Assembly (NCBI RefSeq): GCF_001006305.1 | Contig: NZ_LBHJ01000003.1 | Coordinates: 919,709-983,708, forward strand | DNA length: 64,000 nt | Origin: Silvibacterium bohemicum | Lineage (GTDB): Bacteria > Acidobacteriota > Terriglobia > Terriglobales > Acidobacteriaceae | Reading direction: 5' to 3' | Shown here: positions 19,175-28,148 of the stretch, piece after piece | Numbering within the stretch: position 1 is the first letter of the stretch | How the letters are laid out: every line of letters begins with the position of its first letter | Notes under the pieces: generated by a model | Seen by the model: the letters and a program-made list of their open reading frames with translations, nothing else | Database searches by the model: none | What the model was told of the DNA's origin: nothing | Made by a program: the position numbers and the translations under genes

Positions 19175-21784
19175 TTGATCGTTCGCGCCCTGCTTCTCTC
19201 CCTCATCGTTCTTCATCCCGGCTCGCGTGCAGTGGGAGAGCTGCGGCATCGCGAACGGATACCGCTCGAAAGGTCCTGGAGCTTTCGGCAGTTGGCCGGT
19301 GATGGCATGGTCGAAAGCCAGGGTGATCATCCTCCCAGCATGGAAGGCGGTTGGATGACGGCAACAGTTCCGGGCGATGTTCACCTGGACCTGCTGAAAA
19401 ACGGCAAGGTTCAAGATCCTTTTTATCGAGATAACGAAGCCACGCAGCAATGGATAGAAAAAGCAGGATGGGAGTATCGATCCTCAATCAACGCCACAAA
19501 GGACGTCTTGTCGCGGGAGCACATCGATCTCGTCTTTGAAGGTCTGGATACGGCCTGCACCATCTATCTGAACGGCCAACGCATCGCCTCACCAGACAAT
19601 ATGTTCCGCGAATGGAGGATTGATGCAAAGCCTCTGCTTCATGCCGGTGCAAATGAGCTGCGCATCGTGTTCCCGGCGCCGATGAAAGCTGCCGAGGCAG
19701 TTGCGGAGAAGGATCCCTGGCACTCTCGAACGCATACCGATCCGAAAGGCTATATCCGAAAAGCCGTCTACGAATTCGGATGGGACTGGGGTCCGCGCTT
19801 CGCGACCAGCGGCGTGTACCGGCCGGCTTATCTTGAAGTCTGGGATGACGCCCGCGTGAAAGACGTCTTTGTGCAGCAGGAGGATGTCGCGCCGGCCTCA
19901 GCGCATCTCGACATTCACACCGAAGTCCTTGCCGCGAAAGAAATCAAAGCGCTGGTGAGTATCGACTACGGATTGAAAGAAGAGGATCAGCACACGCAAC
20001 GCATGATCACGCTCGCTCCGGGGACCAATCGCATCTCAATTCCCGTTGAGCTCGTTCATCCGCAACTCTGGTATCCGTCGGGATACGGAGCGCAGCCCAT
20101 CTATCGCTTTCACGTATCGGTGAAAGAGGATGGTCAAGAGGTAGATGCGAAAGATGTGAAGACCGGACTGAGATCGGTTGTCCTGCGCAGAGAGCTGGAT
20201 CAGTGGGGCCGTTCCTTCGAATTTGTCGTGAATGGAATTCCGATCTTTGCGAAAGGTGCAGACATCATTCCGTTCGACAGCTTTCCCAGCCGCGTGACCA
20301 ACGAGAAATATCAGCGCATCCTGCAATCGGCCAGGGACGCCAACATGAACATGGTTCGCCTCTGGGGCGGCGGTTACTACGAGACGCAGGAGTTCTACGA
20401 TCTGTGCGACGAACTGGGACTGATGGTCTTTCACGATCTGATGTTCGGCAATAACTGGCAGCCGGGCACCTACCAGTTCAAGCAGGAGATCGAACGCGAG
20501 GCGGAATTCCAGATCACGCGCCTGCGCAATCATCCCAGCATCGTTCTCTGGGATGGCAATAATGAGACCGAGTCGTTGCGGGATTGGAACGGCAACGGCC
20601 AGCTGCCCGCGCCCGTTCACGAACGAATCTGGGAGGATTACCTTACGGAGTTCAGCGGCATTCTCGCGAGAACGGAAGCGCGCCTCGATCCGCAAACGCC
20701 GTATTGGCCCAGCACGCCCAGCGCCGACTACGAAGAACTCAGCGATGCTTATCAGAGCGGCGACAATCATGACTGGAGCATCTGGCATGGCAATGCCGAC
20801 TTCGAGGAGTTCGAAAAGCGGCCGTGGCGTTTTGTCTCGGAGTATGGATTCCAATCGTTCCCGGAGATGAAGACAATCGAATCCTTCACCACACCGGAAG
20901 ATCGCGCCAGCATCTTTACTCCTGTCATGCTGGCTCACCAGAAGAATGGTGGCGGCAACAAGATCATTGAAGATTACATGACCCGGTACTTCGGGGAACC
21001 GAAGAACTTCGCTTCCTTTCTTTATGCGAGCCAGGTTCTGCAGGCAGAAGGCATCAAGGTTGGAGCTGAAGCCTTTCGCCGTGCCCGCCCAAGGACGATG
21101 GGATCGCTCTTCTGGCAACTGAACGATTGCTGGCCCGTTGCTTCATGGTCGAGCATCGATTATTACGGCCGCTGGAAGGCTCTTCAATACTATGCGCGCC
21201 GTTTCTACGCGCCAGTGCTGGTCTCGCCACACCTCGATGGAGGCACGCTCTCGGTCTATATCGTCTCCGACAAAACGGCGCCGCTCGATGGCACGCTTCG
21301 GCTGCGCATCATGGATTTCTCGGGCAAGATCATCAAGGAAACAAATCAGCCAATCCGAATCGAACCGCTCGCTTCGAAGATCTATCAACAATTGCCAATG
21401 GTGGAGCTATCTGCTGGCAATCCTGATTGGTCCAGGCTTGTGGGCGAAGCCGATCTAACTGTGGGCGGTCAGAAAGTCTCGACGAACCTCGTCTATTTTG
21501 TGCCCTCGAAGAAGATTCAGCTTCCAGCGGCCTCGATTACTTCCTCTATTCAACAGGCTGGCGATGGATTCGATGTGACCCTCAGCTCCCCGGTGCTGGC
21601 GCGCAGCACCTACCTATCGTTCGGCCAGCTGGATGTCGATTTCTCGGACAACTATATCGATCTCCTGCCCGCGGAACCCAGGATGATTCACGTTACAAGC
21701 AACGCCACGCTCAGCGATCTTAAAGCGCATATGAAAATCATCACTCTAGTGGACGCATTCTCACCGCCGATTGTAGGAAAGTGA
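19175..21784 (+). CDS. GH2 beta-mannosidase
   Basis: An 869-residue enzyme that hydrolyses terminal beta-mannosyl residues with retention. The N-terminal jelly-roll has the mannosidase-type WSFRQLAGDGM and VPGDVHLDLLKNGKVQDPFY segments. YEFGWDWGPRF, a beta-mannosidase hallmark, is at ~residue 205. The catalytic barrel holds NHPSIVLWDGNNETE (acid/base Glu in NE, ~residue 463) and RFVSEYGFQSFPE (nucleophile Glu, ~residue 556). The start is uncertain: TTG 19175 gives a hydrophobic leader (VRALLLSLIVLHPGSRA) compatible with export, but no good ribosome-binding site precedes it, and ATG 19161 is out of frame. It lies 94 bp after the GH36 gene on the same strand. With alpha-galactosidases nearby it would fit galactomannan or an N-glycan-like target. 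Confidence 0.92.
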   Translation: MIVRALLLSLIVLHPGSRAVGELRHRERIPLERSWSFRQLAGDGMVESQGDHPPSMEGGWMTATVPGDVHLDLLKNGKVQDPFYRDNEATQQWIEKAGWEYRSSINATKDVLSREHIDLVFEGLDTACTIYLNGQRIASPDNMFREWRIDAKPLLHAGANELRIVFPAPMKAAEAVAEKDPWHSRTHTDPKGYIRKAVYEFGWDWGPRFATSGVYRPAYLEVWDDARVKDVFVQQEDVAPASAHLDIHTEVLAAKEIKALVSIDYGLKEEDQHTQRMITLAPGTNRISIPVELVHPQLWYPSGYGAQPIYRFHVSVKEDGQEVDAKDVKTGLRSVVLRRELDQWGRSFEFVVNGIPIFAKGADIIPFDSFPSRVTNEKYQRILQSARDANMNMVRLWGGGYYETQEFYDLCDELGLMVFHDLMFGNNWQPGTYQFKQEIEREAEFQITRLRNHPSIVLWDGNNETESLRDWNGNGQLPAPVHERIWEDYLTEFSGILARTEARLDPQTPYWPSTPSADYEELSDAYQSGDNHDWSIWHGNADFEEFEKRPWRFVSEYGFQSFPEMKTIESFTTPEDRASIFTPVMLAHQKNGGGNKIIEDYMTRYFGEPKNFASFLYASQVLQAEGIKVGAEAFRRARPRTMGSLFWQLNDCWPVASWSSIDYYGRWKALQYYARRFYAPVLVSPHLDGGTLSVYIVSDKTAPLDGTLRLRIMDFSGKIIKETNQPIRIEPLASKIYQQLPMVELSAGNPDWSRLVGEADLTVGGQKVSTNLVYFVPSKKIQLPAASITSSIQQAGDGFDVTLSSPVLARSTYLSFGQLDVDFSDNYIDLLPAEPRMIHVTSNATLSDLKAHMKIITLVDAFSPPIVGK

Positions 21785-21895
21785 ATCTAATCCGGTTGTA
21801 TAAACAGGTCCTCGTTTCAGATTCATGCAACCTCTTATCGGATGGAATATTCTCCCATTCGAGTTGTTCTTGAAGAGGCAGGACACGAGGAGAAC

Positions 21896-22645
21896 ATGGG
21901 CAAATTAGCGAACAAGGTCGCCGTAATCACGGGCGGCAACAGCGGCATTGGATTGGCGACAGCAGAGGACTTCGTTGCGGAGGGCGCATACGTCTTTATC
22001 ACCGGACGGCGTCAGAAGGAACTAGACGAAGCTGTAAAGAAGATCGGGAAAAACGTGACCGCCGTACAAGGCGACGTCTCGAATCTCGCCGATCTCGACC
22101 GCCTGTATGCGCAGGTAGCAAAAGAGAAAGGACGAGTCGACATCGTCTTCGCGAATGCAGGGATTGGCTTCCCGGCAACCCTCGATCAGGTTACGGAGCA
22201 GCAGTTCGATCAGACCTTCAATATCAATTTGCGTGGGCTGATGTTCACGGTGCAGAAGGCGCTACCCTTGATGTCCAATGGAGGTGCCATTCTGCTCTGC
22301 GGCTCCAATGCCTCGCAAGCCGGTGTCCCTGGCTTCACCGTCTATAGCGCCACCAAGGCTGCAGTCCGCTCTTTCGCGCGCACCTGGACTGCGGAGCTCG
22401 CGCCCCGGAAAATACGCGTCAATGTGATCAGCCCCGGTCCGATTGAAACTCCCATCTGGAACTCAACTAATCTTCCGAAAGAAGTAGTCGCGCAGATCAA
22501 GGGAGAGCTTGTTTCCAAAATCCCGGCAGGGGTGATCGGAGAAGCCGTGGATGTCGCCAAGGCTGCTTCATTCCTGGCTTCGGAGGATAGCAAGTTTATC
22601 CAGGGTGTCGAACTCTTCGTCGACGGCGGGATGTCGAGCATTTAA
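21896..22645 (+). CDS. SDR family oxidoreductase
   Basis: A 249-residue classical short-chain dehydrogenase/reductase. The Rossmann glycine motif is TGGNSGIGLA near residue 15, the structural NAG motif appears as FANAGIG, and the active site is Ser in GSNASQAG followed by YSATKAA (Tyr-x-x-x-Lys). The family terminus SPGPIETPIW and a final FVDGGMSSI are present. No acidic NAD-discriminating residue is obvious after beta-2 (ITGRRQKE), so NADP(H) is likely. ATG 21896 is preferred over ATG 21842 because ACGAGGAG lies just upstream and the Rossmann strand then starts at the usual distance. It is the last gene of the GH95-GH36-GH2 run, 111 bp after GH2. The substrate is unknown; many Acidobacterial SDRs of this type are generic. 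Confidence 0.9.
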   Translation: MGKLANKVAVITGGNSGIGLATAEDFVAEGAYVFITGRRQKELDEAVKKIGKNVTAVQGDVSNLADLDRLYAQVAKEKGRVDIVFANAGIGFPATLDQVTEQQFDQTFNINLRGLMFTVQKALPLMSNGGAILLCGSNASQAGVPGFTVYSATKAAVRSFARTWTAELAPRKIRVNVISPGPIETPIWNSTNLPKEVVAQIKGELVSKIPAGVIGEAVDVAKAASFLASEDSKFIQGVELFVDGGMSSI

Positions 22646-22693
22646 TCAACTCATGGCGCGAGCCATCCAAATCTGGCTTCGCAAGTCCGACTT

Positions 22694-23938
22694 CTAGATG
22701 CGAAGAAACACCTTGTTCCTGAACATCCAGAAAAGAATAAGCCAGTAAACACCGAGAGTCAGCGTTCCGAGCAGCAGCGGTTGCAGGGAAGATCCCAGGA
22801 TATTCAGTGCAGCCGCTCCGAGATTGATGCGAAAACTGCTTTGGACAAAGTCTTCGAATAGATGCGCGATGAGATAAGCCGCCATGGAGTTCATTCCGAC
22901 AACCACGAGTGGAAACGCCAGGCGGCTTTGCTTCTTAGCATCGATGATCCAGGAAAACGCAGCCAGGAACAGGAAGCACATGCCTCCGCTGAACAGAGTC
23001 CATGCGGGTGTCCAGATGCGTTTCACGATCGGGCAGAGCCCGCTTAAATGAAGTAGCAGACCGCAGCCGATCAATGCGGCCGCTGAAAGCAAAAGCTTAC
23101 GAAACGGAATGTTCGGGGCGGAAGCGAGCAGCCATCGTCCCGCGGCCAATCCCAGAAGCATTGTGCCAAGCGTAGGGATAAAGCTCAGCGTGAGATACCC
23201 GCCATCATTGAAGAGAAAAGGTGTAGGCCGCGGGAAGAGGTTGAGAAACCATAGGTCGAAGGCCTGCCCGAGATTGCTGTTTTTGTTCCAATGCGCCGCA
23301 AACCCCGTAAGTAAGTGGTGATGCCACTCGGGCGGAACGCCGACCGCAGCATAAGGGAAGTTCAAGCCTGGAGCCGGATAGAGCGCCCATGCCAGCCAAT
23401 ACGCGAAGAGAACTGACCCGAATGCGGCCCACTGCCATCGCGGCGAGTAGAGGGTTAGCAGAAACGCGAAGGTATAGCCCAGACCGATCTGCGTCAGAGT
23501 GTCTTCAAAGGTGAAGTCCGTCGACGGGCTATGAGTGGAGCGAAGAAAGATACCCAGCGCCACGAGTAGAAAACTGCGCCAGAGCGCATGCCCCACCATA
23601 TGACGGATGCTCTCGCCTTTGCGCCGGCGGCTCCGCACAGAGTAGGGCAGCGCGACGCCGACCAGAAACGTAAAGGACGGCTGGATCATGTCGTGAAGGC
23701 TCATGCCGGTCCACTCGACATGCGACTGGTTGTAGGCCAGGATGCGCCAAAACGAACTATTGGGATAGGCCTGCGCAATCTCCGAAAAACGAAGCACCTC
23801 GCCCATCATGAGCAGCATCACGAAGCCCCGGTAGGCGTCCACGGCGATGTTGCGCTTTTGCGGCGAGCTTACCGCTGCGCCAGGCTCGTTTATTGTCGAT
23901 CCCCGCATAGATGGGGCTTGAGTAGCGGTGAGGGGCAT
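22694..23938 (-). CDS. DUF5009 / NagX-like membrane acyltransferase (HGSNAT family)
   Basis: A 414-residue inner-membrane protein with about 10-11 hydrophobic helices. The N-terminal AVDAYRGFVMLLMMGEVLRF, the loop HVEWTGMSLHDMIQPSFTFL and VGVALPYSVRSRR are typical of COG4299/DUF5009 proteins, related to lysosomal heparan-alpha-glucosaminide N-acetyltransferase. A conserved His in the 'W-x-G-x-x-x-x-D-x-I-x-P-x-F' loop would be the acetyl acceptor by analogy. NagX homologues sit in amino-sugar gene clusters of proteobacteria, though their exact reaction is unsettled. ATG 23938 is chosen because GAGG lies 8 nt upstream and the first helix then starts at a normal distance; ATG 24073 would add an unrelated 45-residue extension. 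It is divergent from the GH109 gene, which supports an amino-sugar role. Confidence 0.85.
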   Translation of the reverse strand: MPLTATQAPSMRGSTINEPGAAVSSPQKRNIAVDAYRGFVMLLMMGEVLRFSEIAQAYPNSSFWRILAYNQSHVEWTGMSLHDMIQPSFTFLVGVALPYSVRSRRRKGESIRHMVGHALWRSFLLVALGIFLRSTHSPSTDFTFEDTLTQIGLGYTFAFLLTLYSPRWQWAAFGSVLFAYWLAWALYPAPGLNFPYAAVGVPPEWHHHLLTGFAAHWNKNSNLGQAFDLWFLNLFPRPTPFLFNDGGYLTLSFIPTLGTMLLGLAAGRWLLASAPNIPFRKLLLSAAALIGCGLLLHLSGLCPIVKRIWTPAWTLFSGGMCFLFLAAFSWIIDAKKQSRLAFPLVVVGMNSMAAYLIAHLFEDFVQSSFRINLGAAALNILGSSLQPLLLGTLTLGVYWLILFWMFRNKVFLRI

Positions 23939-24066
23939 TTGGAAAACCTCTTCCGGGTTTCGGCCAGAATTTCGGCAGCCACCGTAAAGTAACGAAAGAG
24001 TAGCACGAAGATGCTGCGTTTTCCTTCGTATGGCATTCAAATGTTTTGTATTCCTTTGAAAAAATC

Positions 24067-24095
24067 TTGACACTGATAGGCCGCGCCCCTACGCT
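24067..24095 (+). promoter_or_regulatory. Candidate promoter of the GH109 gene
   Basis: TTGACA (24067-24072), 17-bp spacer, TACGCT (24090-24095). The -35 is perfect and the -10 weak. A TTTCGTT-type heptamer occurs 70 bp upstream at 23991-23998 on the minus strand, close to the divergent NagX-like gene. Confidence 0.45.
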
Positions 24096-24138
24096 AGGCG
24101 GAAACCGAGCAGGGAATTTGCAGATTTAGAGGTGAGGA

Positions 24139-25497
24139 ATGAGTCTCGAGGGAACGACCACTGGATCATGGACGCGGCGCAGATTTGTTCAGGCAGCAGC
24201 GGTAGGCGCCATGAGCGCGGGTGTCTCGCAACTTGCACATGCCGAAGTCGTGAGCGAACATGACACGATGATCGACGTTCCGTTCCAAAAACGAGATCCT
24301 CGAATTGCGATGATCGGCACCGGTGGGCGAGGCACCTCTCTGCTGGGAAACTTGCTTGCTGCTGACGGCCAGGTGGTGGCTGTGTGCGACATCGTGAAGA
24401 GTAAGGCGGAGAATGCTTCCGCGATGGTGGTCGCATCCGGCCAGAAGAAGCCGAGACTTTACGCCGATGGACCCCATGATTTCGAAAACATGCTGGCGAC
24501 CGACGATATCGACCTGGTGATCGTCGCAACTCCGTGGAACTGGCACGCCGAACAGGCGATCTTTGCGATGAAACATGGCAAGGATGTAGCCATCGAGGTC
24601 CCCGGCGTGACATCGATTGCAGATTGCTGGCAGATCGTTCGCACCTCGGAAGAGACGCGCAGGCATTGCATGATGCTGGAGAACTGCTGTTATGGCTACA
24701 ACGAGACGCTCGTCCTTCGGATGGCAAATGCTGGCCTCTTCGGCGACCTGTTGTACGGAGAGGGAGCCTACCTGCACGACCTTCGCGCGATTCTCTTCTC
24801 GGATGAGGGAGAGGGATTGTGGCGGCGCGCGGAGCATACGCAGCGCGACGGCAACTTGTATCCATCGCATGGACTTGGCCCGGTAGCGAATTATATGGGC
24901 ATCCAACGCGGAGATCGGTTTGACCGCATTGTTTCGATGAGCAGCCGGGAGCGATCACTCGACGCATATCGCAAAGAGCATCTCCAACCAAATGATCCGA
25001 GACTATCGGAGCGCTACGTGACCGGCGATATGAATACGTCGCTGATCAAAACCGCGAACGGTTTGACTATCACGGTGAAGCACACGGTTTCAACGCCGCA
25101 TCCCTATGACCGAATCAACTTGATCGCCGGCACGAAGGGAATCTTTCAGGACTATCCGCCGCGCATCTACTTCGATAATCAAAACAAGGATGAAGCCTGG
25201 GGCTCGATCGATGCATGGAAGCAGTATGCGCATCCTCTCTGGCAGCGCGAAGGGGAGATCGCAAAGAAGGTTGGCGGCCACGGAGGCATGGATTACATCA
25301 TGCTCTATCGCTTGCTGCAGTGCGTGCGGGAAGGACTTCCACCCGACATGGATGTTTACGATGCCGCGGCGTGGTCTGCGGTGGCGCCTCTGAGTGTCGC
25401 TTCGGTAAGCCGCGGCAGCGAGCCGATGGAGTTTCCCGATTTCACGAGCGGCCGGTGGCAGCAGAGAAAAGTCTCCGCAATCGCTACGCAGGTTTGA
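24139..25497 (+). CDS. GH109 alpha-N-acetylgalactosaminidase-like protein (Gfo/Idh fold)
   Basis: A 452-residue exported protein with a Tat leader (TRRRFVQAAAVGAMSAG). The N-terminal Rossmann domain has IAMIGTGGRGTSLLGNLLA for NAD. The C-terminal Gfo/Idh domain carries GH109 hallmarks: IEVPGVTSI (E153), ENCCYGYNE (Y185), and NLYPSHGLGP with Y241 and H244 spaced as in the characterised Elizabethkingia enzyme, plus the GGHGGMDYIM segment. GH109 enzymes use a bound NAD+ in a redox-elimination mechanism to remove alpha-GalNAc, for example from blood-group A structures, although the family has other specificities. GAGG at 24133 supports ATG 24139. Its neighbours NagX-like, AgaS, AgaR-like and NagB-like all point to amino-sugar catabolism. 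Confidence 0.9.
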   Translation: MSLEGTTTGSWTRRRFVQAAAVGAMSAGVSQLAHAEVVSEHDTMIDVPFQKRDPRIAMIGTGGRGTSLLGNLLAADGQVVAVCDIVKSKAENASAMVVASGQKKPRLYADGPHDFENMLATDDIDLVIVATPWNWHAEQAIFAMKHGKDVAIEVPGVTSIADCWQIVRTSEETRRHCMMLENCCYGYNETLVLRMANAGLFGDLLYGEGAYLHDLRAILFSDEGEGLWRRAEHTQRDGNLYPSHGLGPVANYMGIQRGDRFDRIVSMSSRERSLDAYRKEHLQPNDPRLSERYVTGDMNTSLIKTANGLTITVKHTVSTPHPYDRINLIAGTKGIFQDYPPRIYFDNQNKDEAWGSIDAWKQYAHPLWQREGEIAKKVGGHGGMDYIMLYRLLQCVREGLPPDMDVYDAAAWSAVAPLSVASVSRGSEPMEFPDFTSGRWQQRKVSAIATQV

Positions 25498-25519
25498 GTG
25501 GGAGCGTGAGAGTCCCGCT
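25497..25519. terminator. Hairpin between convergent GH109 and CBM9 genes
   Basis: AGTGGGA (25497-25503) pairs with TCCCGCT (25513-25519), seven pairs with one G-T, exactly filling the 22-bp gap between the two stop codons. It is a candidate bidirectional terminator. Confidence 0.45.
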
Positions 25520-26254
25520 TCAACGTCCGGAGACAGGTGTGCTGTGTGTTTTCTCGATAGGATCGGCGGCGGCGAGCTTCAACCTGCCGAACGCCTCGGG
25601 CGCATGGAAGGTCGGCTTGTGGGTCGCCTGCCACGCGATCAATTGATGATTCGCGCCCTGGCCGCGAAAAAAATTGATTCGTAGTTCGTTGCCCGGCGCT
25701 GCAGCTCGCGAATCTACCGCGCGATAGGGAATGCGCATAAATCCGTACCAGATTTTTTTCGTGGTATCGATGCGAGCGGTCACCTGGAAGTTAGAATTCC
25801 ATTTCCAGCCGTCTTCATGGTGAGGTGTATTGAGGTCGATATCGAGATCGACCCATTCGCCGCGAGGCGATAACTCGAATTCCTTATATTTCGAAATATC
25901 CTTGAAGTCCGAGCCTATAAAGACCTCCGCGACATCCCAATTCCAAAGTCCGTAGGTTTCGTTTACGGTGTCGGAATCAGGTTTCATATTCAAGTCCTGA
26001 TAAGGGCAGATAAAAAGGAAGTAAAGGTTCTCGCTGGTCCACTGCGCCCGCACTTCCGATTCATAACCTGGCGCCGGCTTTCCAAAGTTGTCATTTGCCA
26101 TGGTGACCGCAGGCGCGCCGCGCCAAAACGCTGAGTTTGGATCGGTATCGGGCTGGGATTCGTGATCCGCAAATCGCGCGATCGCTTGATTCGAGACTTC
26201 TGCGGTGACGCTATTCGCAATCATCATGCATGCCAGCAGTAGAAAGGTCTTCAT
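25520..26254 (-). CDS. Secreted carbohydrate-binding family 9-like protein
   Basis: A 244-residue protein with a signal peptide (MKTFLLLACMMIANSVTA). The mature part matches the CBM9-like domain used alone in many Acidobacterial and Bacteroidetes proteins: WRGAPAVTMANDNFG at the start, then AQWTSENLYFLFICPY, LWNWDVAEVFIG, YKEFELSPRGEWVDLDIDL and a closing IPYRAVDSR...ELRINFFRGQ. Such domains bind sugar chain ends or act as accessory proteins. ATG 26254 is preferred because GAGGA (complement of 26260-26264) lies 5 nt before it; a TTG at 26269 and an ATG at 26266 are also in frame. It is transcribed with the upstream DUF4832 gene on the minus strand, convergent to GH109, and probably helps capture the same extracellular glycan. 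Confidence 0.85.
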   Translation of the reverse strand: MKTFLLLACMMIANSVTAEVSNQAIARFADHESQPDTDPNSAFWRGAPAVTMANDNFGKPAPGYESEVRAQWTSENLYFLFICPYQDLNMKPDSDTVNETYGLWNWDVAEVFIGSDFKDISKYKEFELSPRGEWVDLDIDLNTPHHEDGWKWNSNFQVTARIDTTKKIWYGFMRIPYRAVDSRAAAPGNELRINFFRGQGANHQLIAWQATHKPTFHAPEAFGRLKLAAADPIEKTHSTPVSGR

Positions 26255-26376
26255 CGCATTCCTCATCAAGGGCTATCGGAGAATCGATCACGATTGCAAG
26301 ATATCTCAGGCGTGTCGCCACACTCCAGAATATATTTAGTCCCCCCACACATTCGTGCACGAACGAAACCGCATAT

Positions 26377-27828
26377 TCACGGACCTTGATTCACGCGGAT
26401 CATGCCCAGCGGATACCAGCCGTCTTCGCCACGTCCCTCGATTGCGAGCCTCACTGCAGGCTGCAGCGTGGTGGGGTCCAGAATTCCGACGCTCAATTGA
26501 TAGTCTCCAGCCGAAAGATCCCCGGGTGCAAAGACCGGATCTTCGAAGACAGCGTCGCCGGGAAGCCACTTGCGAAGGTCCGCGTCTGTTCGTATCACTG
26601 TGAAGTGATCCGGTGAACTCAGGCGAAATGCAAGCACGAAGGGCCTGTAAATAGGAGCTACGCCTTCGTTGACCCACCATGTCTTCAAATGAAGCGCCTC
26701 ACCCGCGCGGATCTGATCCTGCCACTCGGCGCGTCTCAGTGCAAAGCGATAACCCATCTTCCGCTGGAAGTCGTCGAACTCCGTCTTCCATGTTTTCGGA
26801 ATTGCGCTTGATTTCACGTTGACCGTGCTCACGTGCCATCGCAGAGCCTCGCCGAGGATATATCGCACGCCCCAACCCGCGCGAAACCACGACTCCGGCA
26901 CGCCGCATGTTTCAAGAGAAACCGGTGCTGTCCTCCACACATCTTGAATGCCTGTCTCGGCAATCTCTTCGGGATACTGATCCAGCATCTCCGACTCGGG
27001 CTTCTTCATATCGCCCAGGCAATCGAGACGCCAGCCTGCACCGTGTGACGTGCCATAGACCAGGGCATCTGGCTGGTCGAAGTTCATAAGCAACGGCGTC
27101 TTGCGAAATGCCTTCAAGTACACATCGATGAGTTTTTTCTGGACAGGAAACTCGGGCATATAGTCGCTCCATCCTTCGCCCCAATATCCCACGGTCGAGA
27201 TGTCAACGCTATCCAGGTCTGGATGCCCGTCGTAGCGCCTTCCCGCTTCGGTCACCAGAGCGCTCCAATATTTGAAGTACAGAGGATCACTGAAGTCCGG
27301 CTGCCAGATGTTCGCATCCTTCGCAGAGGCCGAGTTGGCGTGTCTTGCGCCCGATTCGCGATACCACTTGGGAAGTGGGTGGTCGGGATCGTACGGCATC
27401 AGGCGAATCGCGAGCCGCTGTCCATGACGTCGGGCTTCCGCCAGCGCAAGGTCGATGATCTCCCAGCGAATTTTCCCTTGCTCCGGCTCAAGGGTCGCCC
27501 AGTGCCACCGGCAGTAAGCGACAGACGATTGCGGGAAATCGACACTCTCAGCAGGGGATCGGAGTTTGTCGACCGGCCCTTCCTCTGACCATTTGACTCC
27601 GGAATTCAATGCGTCGCCGTTGTATCGCTGGAAGGTCTGAATCCCCATGCCGGGGTTCACGAGAATCTCCTGTGTCTCCACAGGCCGGACCACCGTTGTC
27701 GCCTCTTGCGCCCAGCAGGCGCCCCCGAAGGCGAAAGAGCAGAAAACAAGCGCACCCAGGAGGATCCCCGCAATCCTTCTGCTCGATTGCCCCACCAAGC
27801 TGAAAACGCTCATGTCTAGGTTATGCAA
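26377..27828 (-). CDS. Secreted DUF4832 domain protein (TIM-barrel, glycosidase-like)
   Basis: A 483-residue exported protein; the leader RIAGILLGALVFCSFAFGGA is a clear signal peptide. The central part resembles a (beta/alpha)8 barrel: VNPGMGIQTFQRYNGD, AYCRWHWATLEPEQGKIRW, RLAIRLMPYDPDHPLPKWY, VDISTVGYWGEGWSDYMPEF and LLMNFDQPDAL. The acidic 'Y-W-G-E-G-W' strand end is the sort of place where retaining glycosidases carry the acid/base Glu. The C-terminal ~150 residues fit the DUF4832 beta-domain (WVNEGVAPIYRPFVLAFRLSS). TTG 27828 is chosen because AGGAG lies 5 nt upstream of it on the minus strand; ATG 27813 lacks a site. It lies upstream of the CBM9 gene with a 122-bp gap. The activity is undescribed as far as I know, and hydrolase function is inferred. 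Confidence 0.75.
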   Translation of the reverse strand: MHNLDMSVFSLVGQSSRRIAGILLGALVFCSFAFGGACWAQEATTVVRPVETQEILVNPGMGIQTFQRYNGDALNSGVKWSEEGPVDKLRSPAESVDFPQSSVAYCRWHWATLEPEQGKIRWEIIDLALAEARRHGQRLAIRLMPYDPDHPLPKWYRESGARHANSASAKDANIWQPDFSDPLYFKYWSALVTEAGRRYDGHPDLDSVDISTVGYWGEGWSDYMPEFPVQKKLIDVYLKAFRKTPLLMNFDQPDALVYGTSHGAGWRLDCLGDMKKPESEMLDQYPEEIAETGIQDVWRTAPVSLETCGVPESWFRAGWGVRYILGEALRWHVSTVNVKSSAIPKTWKTEFDDFQRKMGYRFALRRAEWQDQIRAGEALHLKTWWVNEGVAPIYRPFVLAFRLSSPDHFTVIRTDADLRKWLPGDAVFEDPVFAPGDLSAGDYQLSVGILDPTTLQPAVRLAIEGRGEDGWYPLGMIRVNQGP

Positions 27829-28148
27829 ATTTTCTCCTGCGACGGCGGAAGGCCATGCGCCGCAAATGGCGAAATGATACAACACAAATCGGAAGGCCGC
27901 GGTTCGTGAGATTACGGTTTACATCGTTGGTGGTAATGAAAGATAATTATCCGAAACATGGCTGCATAAGGCATAATTTCAAAGCTGGTACCTATTTGGA
28001 TTTTCCAAGGCAGTGGCGGGTTTCCTGAAAAGAGCCGCAGGATGATTGTTTTGAGGCTTCAACCTGATCACATCGGCACCGGTATTTTGTAGCTTTTCAA
28101 GATGATGAACAATCAAAGGCGAAAGGCGAGTTTTGCCGCAGGGGGAAT
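27829..28148. other. Divergent intergenic region
   Basis: 320 bp between the DUF4832 gene (minus) and the PfkB kinase gene (plus). It contains the 10-bp palindrome GATAATTATC (27942-27951) and an AT-rich stretch around 27940-27990 that could hold divergent promoters. No convincing -35/-10 pair and no protein-coding frame were seen. Confidence 0.45.
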
